NCBI GenBank assembly: GCA_022984795.1
Contig: JALIHJ010000027.1
Coordinates: 212,033-276,032 of the forward strand
Length of the DNA stretch: 64,000 bases
Origin: Fabrea salina
Taxonomy: Eukaryota > Ciliophora > Heterotrichea > Heterotrichida > Fabreidae
Reading direction: 5' to 3'
Shown: positions 23,735 to 33,682 of the stretch, one piece after another
Layout of the letters: every line of letters begins with the position of its first letter
Numbering within the stretch: the stretch's first letter is position 1
Translations under genes and position numbers: made by a program
Notes under the pieces: generated by a model
Databases searched by the model: none
What the model saw: only the letters and a program-made list of their open reading frames with translations
Told to the model about the DNA's origin: nothing

Positions 23735-26644
23735 ATGGAAGACCCAATGCCTAACATTGAAGAGCTGGAGGAAGGCATAGAGTACACACCTAGCGACGAT
23801 GGTGAGCTTATCCACCAACTAAGAGACAAAGTCCGTGCACAGGCTAAAAGACTTAGGTCGTTAGAGCAGTACTCACATATATGCGAACAACGTATTCAAG
23901 AATTATCCCCAAACCACTCTTTTCCAGTAACCACTGAACACCTTGGTACTACTGCTTCTTCTAACCAAGAACTTCACCTTGCCAAACAAAAAATCTCTAG
24001 GTTAGAGGAACAACTAGCTCACCAACAAGTCTCTTACACAGGACAACTGCCTTCGCCCAACAAAGTCAATGCTGCTCAAGCCAAAGAACTCTACTCCTCA
24101 CTGCATGCACAGTACACCCAAGCCGTTAAGGACAGAGCTGACTTAGAAGAAAGCTTACGTGCTGAAGTGCTAGTTAACGAAGAACAAGCAACTTACATCG
24201 AAGTACTTAAACAAACCATTGAAGCCAAAATGGAGTCTTTAGGCATCACTAGCAGCAACGTGGAGGGTTTTTCTGACTTAGTGCAGGCTAAGTCGAGTTT
24301 TGAAGAGAAGCGAAAAGACTACTCCAGACTTCAAAAAAGAGTTGCAGACCAAGAAAGCACCATCAACATCCTTAACGACAAAATCAAAAGACTCAACAAA
24401 GAGTACGAAAACCTGATTAAAGAAAGAGACCAAAGTGACGCTCACATGAGAGAAGCAGCAGAAGCTCTTCAGTACGCAGAAGAAGAAATGCAAAAGATCG
24501 AACACGAAAAAGAGTCCCTGATTGAGTACGTGGACGAACACGACAAGATCGAAAACGACCTAAGAGAAGAAAACAACTCCCTTTGCAAGCAACTAGAAGA
24601 ACTCCGCTCAGACTACAAAGAACTTTCTGAAATCCACACAAACTTAGAAAAGAAAAACTCAGAAACCACCAAAGAACTAGAAGACACCCGACAAGAGTAC
24701 TCAAGAAGCGACAGGAGTTTGTGTGAAGTCCAGAAAAGCTTTGTGAACGCCAAAAACAGAGTTGAAGAAAGAGACCGAGAAATCACTCAGTTAAAAGAAG
24801 AACTCAGTGGGCTCAGGAACAAAAGCGAGTCTATGCAAGCTAACAGCGCTAGTTTGTCCAACACTCTGCGCGAAACTCAGTTTGAACTAGACTCAGTAAG
24901 TGGTTCTTTGAGTTCTCTGCAAAAAGACTACAACAACCTTAAGAACCAGTACGACTTTACTAAAGAAGAACTTGAAAAAACCCGAAAAGAAAAACTTGAG
25001 GGCCAAAACATTTCAGAGGACTTCAGAAGGAACCTTGACGCAGCTCATTCTGAAATCGACAACTTAAAAAGCAAAAACTACGAACTGGAACTCAGAATCA
25101 ACCAGCTCCAGCAAGATAACCAACAGGCTTGGGACACTCAAGAAGAAACTTACAGAAGAGAACAACTCCAAATAAAAACCAACAGTGACTTAAGAACTCA
25201 ACTCAGCCAGATTCAAAGTGACAACGAAGACCTCAAAAGGAACCTAAGCACCTTAAACAGAGACTTCAACGAACAAAAATCCCAGCTTGAAAACAAAGCC
25301 CAGGAAAACTACCAACTAAGTAGGGAAAGAGACCAACTAAGTCACGAACTCAAAAACCTAGAACAAAAATACGTATTTCAACAGAACCAAACCAACTGCA
25401 CCAAGGACGAAAACGTTTCTCTAAAAGAAAAAATAGAAAGCATCAACCATGCTTTAGCAGTAGCTAACGAAAACTACCGGGACGTTGAGAACCAACTCCA
25501 AATGACTAAGTACCAACTACAAGATTCCCAAGAAGCCACTAAAAGAAGCGAGCGGGACCTTGACTTAGAAAGACAAGAAACCAAAAAGTACCTACAACAG
25601 GTCAAACTCAAAGAGTCCAGAATCGAAGACCTGAACCAAAGTCTTGACCAAAAAAACAAAGACACCAAAAACTGCTTCAGCACCATAACTTCTTCTTTAA
25701 GGAGAATCAAAGAAGAAGTAGGACAGGTTTCCAGAAGACTAGAAGAAGCTTCCCGGAAGTGCTCTTCAAGTGCAGAGTTCAGTGCAAAGGATATAGAGCA
25801 GTGGATCAGTGCTTTGGCAGAAGAGTTCTTGGATTCTTTAAGGAACAGGTCTGAACTCTCGCGGAAACTCAGTTCTATCCAACAAGAAACTTCTTACTTG
25901 CAGAACCAAGTAGAACAATCCAGCATCCAAGAAAGCTCCTTCAAAGACAGAGAAAAACAACTTAGAGCCCAACTAGACTCTTTGTGTGCCGAGAACCAAC
26001 AAACCCGCGAAACCCTTAACGGGAAAATCTACTCACTGCAAAACCAAGTAACTGCTCTGCGCAAACAAACTCAAGAGTTAAACGAAGAAAACCTTGAACT
26101 TAACCGCCAACTCAAAACTGCGTCTTACGAAAGCACTAACTGGAGACATACAGCTGAGTCGGATGTGTTTACTATAAAGTCCTTAGAAGACAGAGTTAAC
26201 TTTTTAATCAGAGAAAAAAACGAACTTGAAACTGTCATAACAAGACTCCAAGGAATGATTCCTAACCCTAGTCTCCAAAAGGTTCTGTTTGAACTTTTAA
26301 GACTCAGAGGCGAACTGGACTTAGTTGAACGCGAAAAAATGAGACTCAACAACCAGTACTCAAGACTAGAAGCTGACTACTCCAAAAGTTACGACGAAGA
26401 GCTCAGACTTGAGCTTGGAACTCTGCAGAGCCAAATTAACGAGTGCGAGAACCAAGGGTTAGTTATTCAGAGGAAAATCAAAAGCATGGACGAAGAAATC
26501 AGAGACATCCAAAATGACGAAAGGAGGAGGAGTTACGACAGAGTCCCTACTTCGGACAAACGCTACAACCCCAGTTTTGACTCCTATATTAACAGTCCTG
26601 AGTACTCCGAAACTCCAACTAGATTAAAAAATAAGTATAACTAG
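23735..26644 (+). CDS. Long coiled-coil protein (969 residues)
   Basis: The N-terminal ~85 residues are acidic, then helical with a distinctive segment (KVRAQAKRLRSLEQYSHICEQRIQEL, within about 32-57). Residues about 80-920 are almost continuous coiled coil with heptad Leu and Glu/Lys/Gln, and few prolines. The tail is basic and Ser/Tyr-rich (DERRRRSYDRVPTSDKRY) with TP and SP sites. The pattern resembles centrosomal or basal-body coiled-coil proteins, or golgins, but similarity in coiled coils is not diagnostic. It would be a rod more than 100 nm long. It starts 9 bp after the preceding gene. Confidence 0.75.
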   Translation: MEDPMPNIEELEEGIEYTPSDDGELIHQLRDKVRAQAKRLRSLEQYSHICEQRIQELSPNHSFPVTTEHLGTTASSNQELHLAKQKISRLEEQLAHQQVSYTGQLPSPNKVNAAQAKELYSSLHAQYTQAVKDRADLEESLRAEVLVNEEQATYIEVLKQTIEAKMESLGITSSNVEGFSDLVQAKSSFEEKRKDYSRLQKRVADQESTINILNDKIKRLNKEYENLIKERDQSDAHMREAAEALQYAEEEMQKIEHEKESLIEYVDEHDKIENDLREENNSLCKQLEELRSDYKELSEIHTNLEKKNSETTKELEDTRQEYSRSDRSLCEVQKSFVNAKNRVEERDREITQLKEELSGLRNKSESMQANSASLSNTLRETQFELDSVSGSLSSLQKDYNNLKNQYDFTKEELEKTRKEKLEGQNISEDFRRNLDAAHSEIDNLKSKNYELELRINQLQQDNQQAWDTQEETYRREQLQIKTNSDLRTQLSQIQSDNEDLKRNLSTLNRDFNEQKSQLENKAQENYQLSRERDQLSHELKNLEQKYVFQQNQTNCTKDENVSLKEKIESINHALAVANENYRDVENQLQMTKYQLQDSQEATKRSERDLDLERQETKKYLQQVKLKESRIEDLNQSLDQKNKDTKNCFSTITSSLRRIKEEVGQVSRRLEEASRKCSSSAEFSAKDIEQWISALAEEFLDSLRNRSELSRKLSSIQQETSYLQNQVEQSSIQESSFKDREKQLRAQLDSLCAENQQTRETLNGKIYSLQNQVTALRKQTQELNEENLELNRQLKTASYESTNWRHTAESDVFTIKSLEDRVNFLIREKNELETVITRLQGMIPNPSLQKVLFELLRLRGELDLVEREKMRLNNQYSRLEADYSKSYDEELRLELGTLQSQINECENQGLVIQRKIKSMDEEIRDIQNDERRRSYDRVPTSDKRYNPSFDSYINSPEYSETPTRLKNKYN

Positions 26645-26700
26645 TGTTTCAGAAAGGCTTTTCAGCACTAATAAGTGGCCCCAGCGCGTTTTCATCATAT

Positions 26701-27351
26701 TTAATTACTATCCAGAATTTTTTGAATAAGTTGGTCGTAGAAATCTGCTCTAGTGCTGAGTGCAAAGTTAGCAATGCTCACAGGAATCGAGCCTTTTGCG
26801 TCAGCTAAACTCACTCCTGAAAAGTGAGTGCTTGAGTCTTCGTGCAACTCACAAAGGTGCAGAGCAAACCTTATATCAGCCCTTACAGGGTCTTGACTCT
26901 CTGGAAAGTCAGGGTCTTGCACACTGGTGTCTAGCATTGCGTAGTTCTCGTCTCCAAAGTCTATTTTGCTTGAAAAAAACAAAACTTCTCTGCTAGCAAC
27001 TCCAGGAAAAGGCACCTTGGCAACTTCGTGGATCATTCTTTCTGAGTCAGAAAACTCTTTGGCTACTTCGGACTTCTCAATGATTTCTGGGTTCAACTCA
27101 GCGTGGAGTTTAGTCATATAGTTCCACAAAAAGTCCCTGACTTCTTTAGGGGGCTTTGCAAGGAACCCTTCTACTTTAAAGGCTTCAAGACCTTCTTCCG
27201 TTGACTTTTTGTAAGTAGTGATGTTTTTGAACTCTTTAAGAACAGACCAGTCCTCCGCAGAGTACAGCATTTCTATAGCTTGGTCGTAAACTTCTCCGCC
27301 TCTGCTTCTAAAGCTTTCTAGTAGCTCTTGTTTGTCCATAGTTAATTGCAT
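26701..27351 (-). CDS. START-domain lipid-binding protein
   Basis: This 216-residue protein is essentially one START domain. It has an N-terminal helix (YDQAIEMLYSAEDWSVLKEFKNITTYKKS), strands with VEGFLAKPPKEVRDFL, then SERMIHEVAKVPFPGVASREVLFFSS (the 'P.p.v..Rd.v' element), and DAKGSIPVSIANFALSTRADFYDQLIQKI, the typical 'DpkG.iP..lvN' and closing helix. START domains carry sterols, phospholipids or ceramide in a closed pocket; the ligand cannot be predicted. There is no membrane or targeting segment. The start may be 27351 or the second Met at 27339. Confidence 0.85.
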   Translation of the reverse strand: MQLTMDKQELLESFRSRGGEVYDQAIEMLYSAEDWSVLKEFKNITTYKKSTEEGLEAFKVEGFLAKPPKEVRDFLWNYMTKLHAELNPEIIEKSEVAKEFSDSERMIHEVAKVPFPGVASREVLFFSSKIDFGDENYAMLDTSVQDPDFPESQDPVRADIRFALHLCELHEDSSTHFSGVSLADAKGSIPVSIANFALSTRADFYDQLIQKILDSN

Positions 27352-27361
27352 GATCAGCTAA

Positions 27362-28003
27362 TTAGCTTATAGAAGAGTTAGAGGCAGGAGTCTGGATGAC
27401 TCCTTGAGAAGTAATGAGTCTTTTGTCTCCGAAGCAAGCCTCCCCTGCCGAATTGGTCACTAAGTAAGGAACACACTTTTCAAGCACCTTCTTTTTAGGG
27501 TTTAGGACGCGTTCTAAAGCTGACTTTTGAGGAAGTCTTCCACCTTCAACTCCGACTCGTTCTCCAACTTCTGAGCCTTCAACAGGCCTTACTAGGTCAA
27601 AACTCTCGCCAACTTTAACGGCCAACACCATTCCTTCTGAAGGGAACCCTGCAAGTTTCCTTGGCTTTAAGTTTGCCATCACCAACACTAAGCCACTCAT
27701 TGACTCGATGGGCACGTCTTTTTGGAGTCCTGATCCAATCTGTCTGGGGTTTTCTTCGCCAATGTCTATTTTTTCGCAGTAGATCTTTTCGCTGTCAGGG
27801 TGTCTCCAGCACTCAATGATTCTGCCCACTCGGATGTCGATTTGCTCAAAAAGGTCGTGAGGAGCCTCTGAGAAGTCAGGCAACTCAGACTTTTGTTCTT
27901 CAGAAGTGGTTTGGTTCTCAGAAGTGGGTGCTCCTTGGAGAACTCCTAGGTTGTTTTCGAGTTTAGCTATTAAAGAATTGAGGAGTTTTTGTGACCTAAG
28001 CAT
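27362..28003 (-). CDS. EMAPII/Arc1p-type tRNA-binding domain protein (AIMP1-like)
   Basis: This is a 213-residue protein. A short N-terminal helix and acidic linker (to about 45) precede an OB-fold tRNA-binding domain with FEQIDIRVGRIIECWRHPDSEKIY, 'IDIGEENPRQIGSGLQ' and 'VLVMANLKPRKLAGFPSEGMVLA', the EMAPII/Trbp111 signatures. A C-terminal EMAPII-like extension follows (VPYLVTNSAGEACFGDKRLIT), resembling p43/AIMP1. Related proteins deliver tRNA to aminoacyl-tRNA synthetases in the cytosolic multisynthetase complex. The protein lacks the long N-terminal coiled coil of animal AIMP1. Confidence 0.88.
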   Translation of the reverse strand: MLRSQKLLNSLIAKLENNLGVLQGAPTSENQTTSEEQKSELPDFSEAPHDLFEQIDIRVGRIIECWRHPDSEKIYCEKIDIGEENPRQIGSGLQKDVPIESMSGLVLVMANLKPRKLAGFPSEGMVLAVKVGESFDLVRPVEGSEVGERVGVEGGRLPQKSALERVLNPKKKVLEKCVPYLVTNSAGEACFGDKRLITSQGVIQTPASNSSIS

Positions 28004-28149
28004 TTCTAATGTATAATATTAACACCTTCTTAAGAGTGCGGCAAATTCAAATTTGAATTTAAAATGCAAACTCGGTAACTAAGCATTACTTAAGCCTTAT
28101 TTGCAGCAATGACAATAGTTCTTGCAAAAAGGGCGCCAAAATAATAATA
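28004..28149. promoter_or_regulatory. Divergent spacer with AT-rich palindromes
   Basis: This is 146 bp between the tRNA-binding protein gene and the STIL-like gene. It contains a short AT palindrome (CAAATTTGAATTTAAAAT region, about 28044-28062) and ends in ATAATAATA before the plus-strand ATG. No RNA gene is seen. Confidence 0.35.
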
Positions 28150-29499
28150 ATGAACATGCAAGACAACTTAATCCACTGGGAAAAACTAATTTCTCCTAAT
28201 TTCACACAAGCAGAACTCTGGGAAGTCTCTTCCCAACCAACAGCTTTTAAGTTTTGCTCCAAGTCGTGCTTGCCTAACTTCCAAATAGCAGGAGATGTCT
28301 TAGAAGAAATGTCCAGACGCAAGAAAGACTGTGTACTGCCTTGCTTCAAACTAAGGCCAGGAATCTTACGCGTTGAAGAAGTTAGGTACAACTTTTCCAA
28401 CTCTTCAGACTACTCAGTTTATCTCCAAAACTCCTGTGTCACACAAGCTAAGTTAGAAAAAACTTCTGAGTACGCCACCGACAATGCACTCCTGCAAAGT
28501 GGCTGCGAGAAGTACCCCGAAGTACTTGACTTCGTTATGTCAGTAGGCAGTTTCCAGTCTGACGAACTACTAAGTTTGTCTTGGTACTGGGTTTACCCCA
28601 AGATAAACTTGACCTTCACACCGCTTCCTGCGTTTAAAATCATTTCTAACCCCCTGTCCAAAGAGTTATTTTATAACTCTAAAGAAAGCTTTAGGACTGG
28701 GCTGGTTTCAATGGACAACAAAAGCAGGCTAGTAATGATGCTTGGAAGTGACCCTATGGCCCAGCAGTACCCCTGTGTAGGAATCTGGATCTCTGGACTG
28801 TCTCCTAAGAAAAGGGTTTCCCGGTCTGCGTTGTGGGCTGCCTGTGCGAGGTACATACTCTCTGAGAACTTAAGGAAACTAGTCAATACCAACAGTTCTT
28901 TCATTGCAGTGGTTTTTGACGACAATGTAAATTTCTATGAAGTAGAAATAGAAAACAAACTGTCTTGGTGCTCTAAAGAGATAGAAAAAACAGTGGAACT
29001 CCCTGTAAACTCTTTGCACTTAAGTCCTCAAATTAGCAGACGAAAGACTCAAGAACCCCTTGGAACAGCTAGGTTTGGAGACTCACAACTCTCCCAACTA
29101 AGAGACTCTTCTCTAGAGTGCTCGGTCTCTGATATTTTTTCAAACAGCCAGTCAGAAATCAGTTCTTTCACTCCTTTTTCGCCCCAAGCTGAAGAAGTTC
29201 TAACTAGTCAGTCCAAAGAAATCAAACAGCTCAAAGCCCAGTTAGCAAACTTAGAAGCTTACATAAAGTCTTTGCCCTTAATGATAGTTAAGCCTTCTGA
29301 TAAAGCTACTACTGGAACCAACACTTCTATTGACAAGGACTGTCCTGTTTCGCCTGACTCAGACTCTACAAGGTGCTTTTCTGACCAGTTTTCCTCCCCT
29401 GAAGAGTGCAGCATTAGGTCTCGCCTATGGGAGTCCCCTGAAGCTTGCATTCCGAAAATTGAGTATAACTCTATTGATAACACCTTTGAAGATTTTTAA
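28150..29499 (+). CDS. STIL: STIL/Ana2/SAS-5-like centriole duplication protein
   Basis: This is a 449-residue protein. Pieces found in vertebrate STIL appear in the same order: AELWEV near the start (STIL 'ALWNP'), DCVLPCFKLRPGILRVEEVRY (about 57-78), LLSLSWYWVYPKINLTFTPLPAF with SNPLSKEL, then GLVSMDNKSRLVMMLGSDP followed by YPCVGIWISGL (Gly211-Ile-Trp) and ALWAACARYI with SFIAVVFDDNVNFYEVE. The last block closely follows STIL's 'LPLVGIWLSG...VWACCLRYIF...FYE'. A short coiled coil (SKEIKQLKAQLANLEAYIKSL, about 353-373) corresponds to STIL's PLK4-binding, oligomerising coil. The C-terminus is Ser/Pro-rich; I see no clear STAN motif. In animals STIL recruits SAS-6 for cartwheel assembly; basal-body duplication is the inferred role here. 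Confidence 0.82.
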   Translation: MNMQDNLIHWEKLISPNFTQAELWEVSSQPTAFKFCSKSCLPNFQIAGDVLEEMSRRKKDCVLPCFKLRPGILRVEEVRYNFSNSSDYSVYLQNSCVTQAKLEKTSEYATDNALLQSGCEKYPEVLDFVMSVGSFQSDELLSLSWYWVYPKINLTFTPLPAFKIISNPLSKELFYNSKESFRTGLVSMDNKSRLVMMLGSDPMAQQYPCVGIWISGLSPKKRVSRSALWAACARYILSENLRKLVNTNSSFIAVVFDDNVNFYEVEIENKLSWCSKEIEKTVELPVNSLHLSPQISRRKTQEPLGTARFGDSQLSQLRDSSLECSVSDIFSNSQSEISSFTPFSPQAEEVLTSQSKEIKQLKAQLANLEAYIKSLPLMIVKPSDKATTGTNTSIDKDCPVSPDSDSTRCFSDQFSSPEECSIRSRLWESPEACIPKIEYNSIDNTFEDF

Positions 29500-29526
29500 C
29501 TGTATCCTAAAGATATTATTTAAATT

Positions 29527-30309
29527 ATGCAAGTAGTAGACTCTAGAGTTCCTGTTACAAAGCAGATTCCAGCCTATAAACTTTCAATCATATCTACACC
29601 TAGTGTAGCCAAAACCTCCTATCCCTTCATAGGCACTATTCCATCTGAATCTAAGTTATTCATTAAGCCTGAAAAGGACTCCAAACTCAAGCTCTTCATA
29701 AAGACACAAGGGCTCTTCAAAACCTCAGTAGAGACTTTTAACTTCTTAGCAGGAGACTCCTTGTACTCTAATGCCAAAAACACCATGTTTGCTTGCGACA
29801 CTCTGAAAGTCTCAAGTTTCCACCTTGAACAAAGCTTCTCAGAAGAAACCTACGAAATCTGCAGAATATGCTTGGATAGCGGAGACTCCAACGACCTGAT
29901 TTCTCCTTGCAACTGCGATGGGTCAAGTAAGTATGTTCACGAATCCTGCTTGAAGTTGTGGCTTTTGAGACTCCAACAAGAAGAAATTGACCTTACTCAC
30001 TGCGAAGTGTGCCAAGGTACTTTAAACATGACATTCCAGTACGCAAACATCTGCAAGCCCTGCAAACTCAAAGAGTCAGGTTCATTTTTAGTGCCTTTTT
30101 TCATTGCCTGCATCTTTTTGGCGGGGCTGCTTACATTGGCTTTCAAGGAGTCTGAGGAGTTCGACGTTCAAAACGTGTTTGACCTGATTATACTTGTACT
30201 TCTGGGTTCTTTTTGCCTTGTGTGCTACATAGTCAGCATCAAGATGTTTTGGGTCAACTGCACAGAAAAGCAGATTTTAAACTGGAAAATCAGAAACAAG
30301 CCCAACTAA
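29527..30309 (+). CDS. RING-CH (MARCH-type) membrane E3 ubiquitin ligase
   Basis: This is a 260-residue protein. The RING-CH finger lies at about 116-165: CRICLDSGDSNDLISPCNC, then VHESCLKLWLL and HCEVCQG, giving the C4HC3 zinc ligands and the conserved Trp of the RINGv class. Two transmembrane helices follow, FLVPFFIACIFLAGLLTLAF (about 192-211) and FDLIILVLLGSFCLVCYIV (about 222-240). This is the usual MARCH topology, with the finger and both tails in the cytosol. The N-terminal 110 residues are unrecognised. It should ubiquitinate membrane cargo. Confidence 0.9.
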   Translation: MQVVDSRVPVTKQIPAYKLSIISTPSVAKTSYPFIGTIPSESKLFIKPEKDSKLKLFIKTQGLFKTSVETFNFLAGDSLYSNAKNTMFACDTLKVSSFHLEQSFSEETYEICRICLDSGDSNDLISPCNCDGSSKYVHESCLKLWLLRLQQEEIDLTHCEVCQGTLNMTFQYANICKPCKLKESGSFLVPFFIACIFLAGLLTLAFKESEEFDVQNVFDLIILVLLGSFCLVCYIVSIKMFWVNCTEKQILNWKIRNKPN

Positions 30310-30376
30310 TTATCCATATCTTCTGAGTAATTCTAACTTAACCCAATCAAATTCAAATAAATGGATAAGTTCCAAA

Positions 30377-30384
30377 TATAAATA
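30377..30384 (+). promoter_or_regulatory. TATA-like element before histone H2B
   Basis: TATAAATA lies 25 bp upstream of the H2B ATG. It matches a TATA box, but the distance would place the transcription start at or just before the ATG, implying an extremely short leader. Confidence 0.3.
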
Positions 30385-30408
30385 GAGCCTGCACAGTCAA
30401 CTTTATAA

Positions 30409-30735
30409 ATGAAAAAGCAAGTTACCAAAGAACAAGTCGAAAAGAAAAAGACAAAGAAAAGGTCAGAAACCTTCTCACTGTACATCTACAGAGTCCTCAA
30501 ACAAGTGCACCCCGACATCGGAATTTCCAAGAGGTCCATGAGCATCATGAACTCCTTCATCAACGATATCTTCGAAAGAGTTTGCTTGGAAAGCTCCAAA
30601 CTTGTCAGGTACGGCAAAAAGAGAACCTTGTCCAGCAGAGAAGTCCAAACTAGCGTTAGACTTATCCTTCCTGGAGAACTCGCTAAGCACGCCGTTAGTG
30701 AAGGAACTAAGGCTGTAACCAAGTTCACAAGCTAA
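30409..30735 (+). CDS. Histone H2B
   Basis: This is a 108-residue protein. A short basic tail ([18 protein letters not shown]) precedes the histone fold: [39 protein letters not shown], then [30 protein letters not shown], the canonical H2B alpha2, alpha3 and alphaC helices. The tail is shorter than in animal H2B. It is a nucleosome core component. It converges on beta-tubulin with 44 bp between stops; no stem-loop histone 3' element is evident there. Confidence 0.97.
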   Translation: MKKQVTKEQVEKKKTKKRSETFSLYIYRVLKQVHPDIGISKRSMSIMNSFINDIFERVCLESSKLVRYGKKRTLSSREVQTSVRLILPGELAKHAVSEGTKAVTKFTS

Positions 30736-30779
30736 TAAATTAATTGACAGTTTTCAATAAAGTTTTAGTATAATTATGA

Positions 30780-32135
<1,356 letters not shown>

Positions 32136-32157
32136 TTAAGTTAGAGTAAAATTGCTT

Positions 32158-33630
32158 TTAAAGTTCACTGAGTCCTTCTTTGATCCAGGGATGCGAAAGT
32201 GCTTCTTCCGGTTGTAATCTGCCTTGCGGGTCCCAATCCAAGCACTTTTCCAAGAAGTCAACAAACATGTAGTCTTTGCTTCTAACCTTTTCTTGGAGCA
32301 CCCTTGCTCCAGGAAGTCTGAGCTTCTTCTTGTTAGTAGGAGTTAACTTGGAGTAGTCGCTGATATCGTGGAACAAATTCTTACGTGTAGAGAGCTTCAA
32401 AATGTGTCGAGGGGGCAAGCCTAGTACTTCGATGATGCAACTTAGCTGTTCGTTTTCGTTTTTGCCAGTGAAAAGGGGATACCCTGAGTGGAGCTCCGCG
32501 CAAATGCAGCCCAGGGACCACATGTCGATGCTGGTAGTATAGGGTATACCAAGCATAATTTCGGGTGCCCTATAAAACCTACTTTGAATGTAAGTGTAAA
32601 TTTTCTCGTCTTCCAAGCAGGATGATCCGAAATCTATGACTTTTATCCCCGACTTTTCGGGGTTTTTAAGCAGAATGTTTTCTGGCTTAAGGTCACAATG
32701 AATAATTTTGTTCTGCTTCAAAAAACAAAGGCACGCAAGGATTTGTATTGCGAACCTGCGAACTAGAGTGAGGGAAAACCCTTGGAAGCAGTTGGACCTT
32801 AAGAGTTCGTACAAGTTTATGCTCAACAACTCAAAAGTAATGCAAAGGTGCTTTCTGAAAACAAAGCAGCTCTTCATCTCGATCGAGTGGGAACTTTTAC
32901 TCTGGTCCCTTTCAGCAATCATCTTGAGTATTTTCACTTCAACTTTGCCCTGCCTGTGGAACCTTTTTTGGTTTCTGATGATTTTCAAAGCAATCCATTG
33001 CTTAAGTTTGTGGTCCAGGCACTTAACAACTAGCCCAAAAGAACCCTTTCCTAAGATTTCTAGGATTTCGTACCTGTAAGCGATGTGGTCTCCGTGCACA
33101 ACCCTGTAGTTGGACTTTTCATCGTCGTAACCGAAATTATCTTTATTGGAGTCAGATTTAACCTTCTTAGCACTCAGCCCTAAGAAGTAAATCTTTCTAT
33201 AGTCGCTGATTTCTTGCTTCTCAAACGAACTCAAAAGGTGCTTGTAAGCGTTCAGGCTTTTTTGTGGACTAAGAGGAAATTGTTCTTCGAACTCTTTAGA
33301 AGGAATCGAAGCAGATTTGTGCCTTATGAGGCTCATCCGCGACCTTATTTTAGGCGATTGTTCTTTGCCTTCTCCGATGGAAACTATTTGTGACCTGTTC
33401 ATAGAGATCGCTCCTCTGACCGTTGAGTTTCCAGAGTTGAATTGAGGGTTCAGATAAACACTCAACTGCCTTTCAGTGGACTTTCCTCTTTGGGACCTAG
33501 GAGTAGGCACTAAGGAACTTTTTCTTGAGTGGTTTATGGTGCTTTTTTTCTTAGAAGTTGATCGCTTAGAAGCTTGGATGCTTCTAAGCTTTATGACTTT
33601 GAGTTTGGGAGATATATTTTTGGTTAGCAT
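32158..33630 (-). CDS. DYRK-family protein kinase (class II)
   Basis: This is a 490-residue protein. A basic Ser-rich N-terminus leads into a DYRK-homology box just ahead of the kinase (NYRVVHGDHIAYRYEIL, about 176-192). The kinase domain has GKGSFGLVV, ALKIIRNQKRFHRQ, catalytic HCDLKPENILL (Cys replacing Arg of HRD, as is normal for DYRKs), DFGSSC, and the autophosphorylated YTYIQSRFYRAPE activation loop with the Tyr-x-Tyr pair. Class II DYRKs act in cell-cycle exit, stress granules and cytoskeletal control. It appears active. C-terminal NAPA-like features are not evident. Confidence 0.93.
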   Translation of the reverse strand: MLTKNISPKLKVIKLRSIQASKRSTSKKKSTINHSRKSSLVPTPRSQRGKSTERQLSVYLNPQFNSGNSTVRGAISMNRSQIVSIGEGKEQSPKIRSRMSLIRHKSASIPSKEFEEQFPLSPQKSLNAYKHLLSSFEKQEISDYRKIYFLGLSAKKVKSDSNKDNFGYDDEKSNYRVVHGDHIAYRYEILEILGKGSFGLVVKCLDHKLKQWIALKIIRNQKRFHRQGKVEVKILKMIAERDQSKSSHSIEMKSCFVFRKHLCITFELLSINLYELLRSNCFQGFSLTLVRRFAIQILACLCFLKQNKIIHCDLKPENILLKNPEKSGIKVIDFGSSCLEDEKIYTYIQSRFYRAPEIMLGIPYTTSIDMWSLGCICAELHSGYPLFTGKNENEQLSCIIEVLGLPPRHILKLSTRKNLFHDISDYSKLTPTNKKKLRLPGARVLQEKVRSKDYMFVDFLEKCLDWDPQGRLQPEEALSHPWIKEGLSEL

Positions 33631-33682
33631 ATTTAATATGGCAATAAATTCAACAGAGTGGAATTAGTTCACCAATGTTCAG

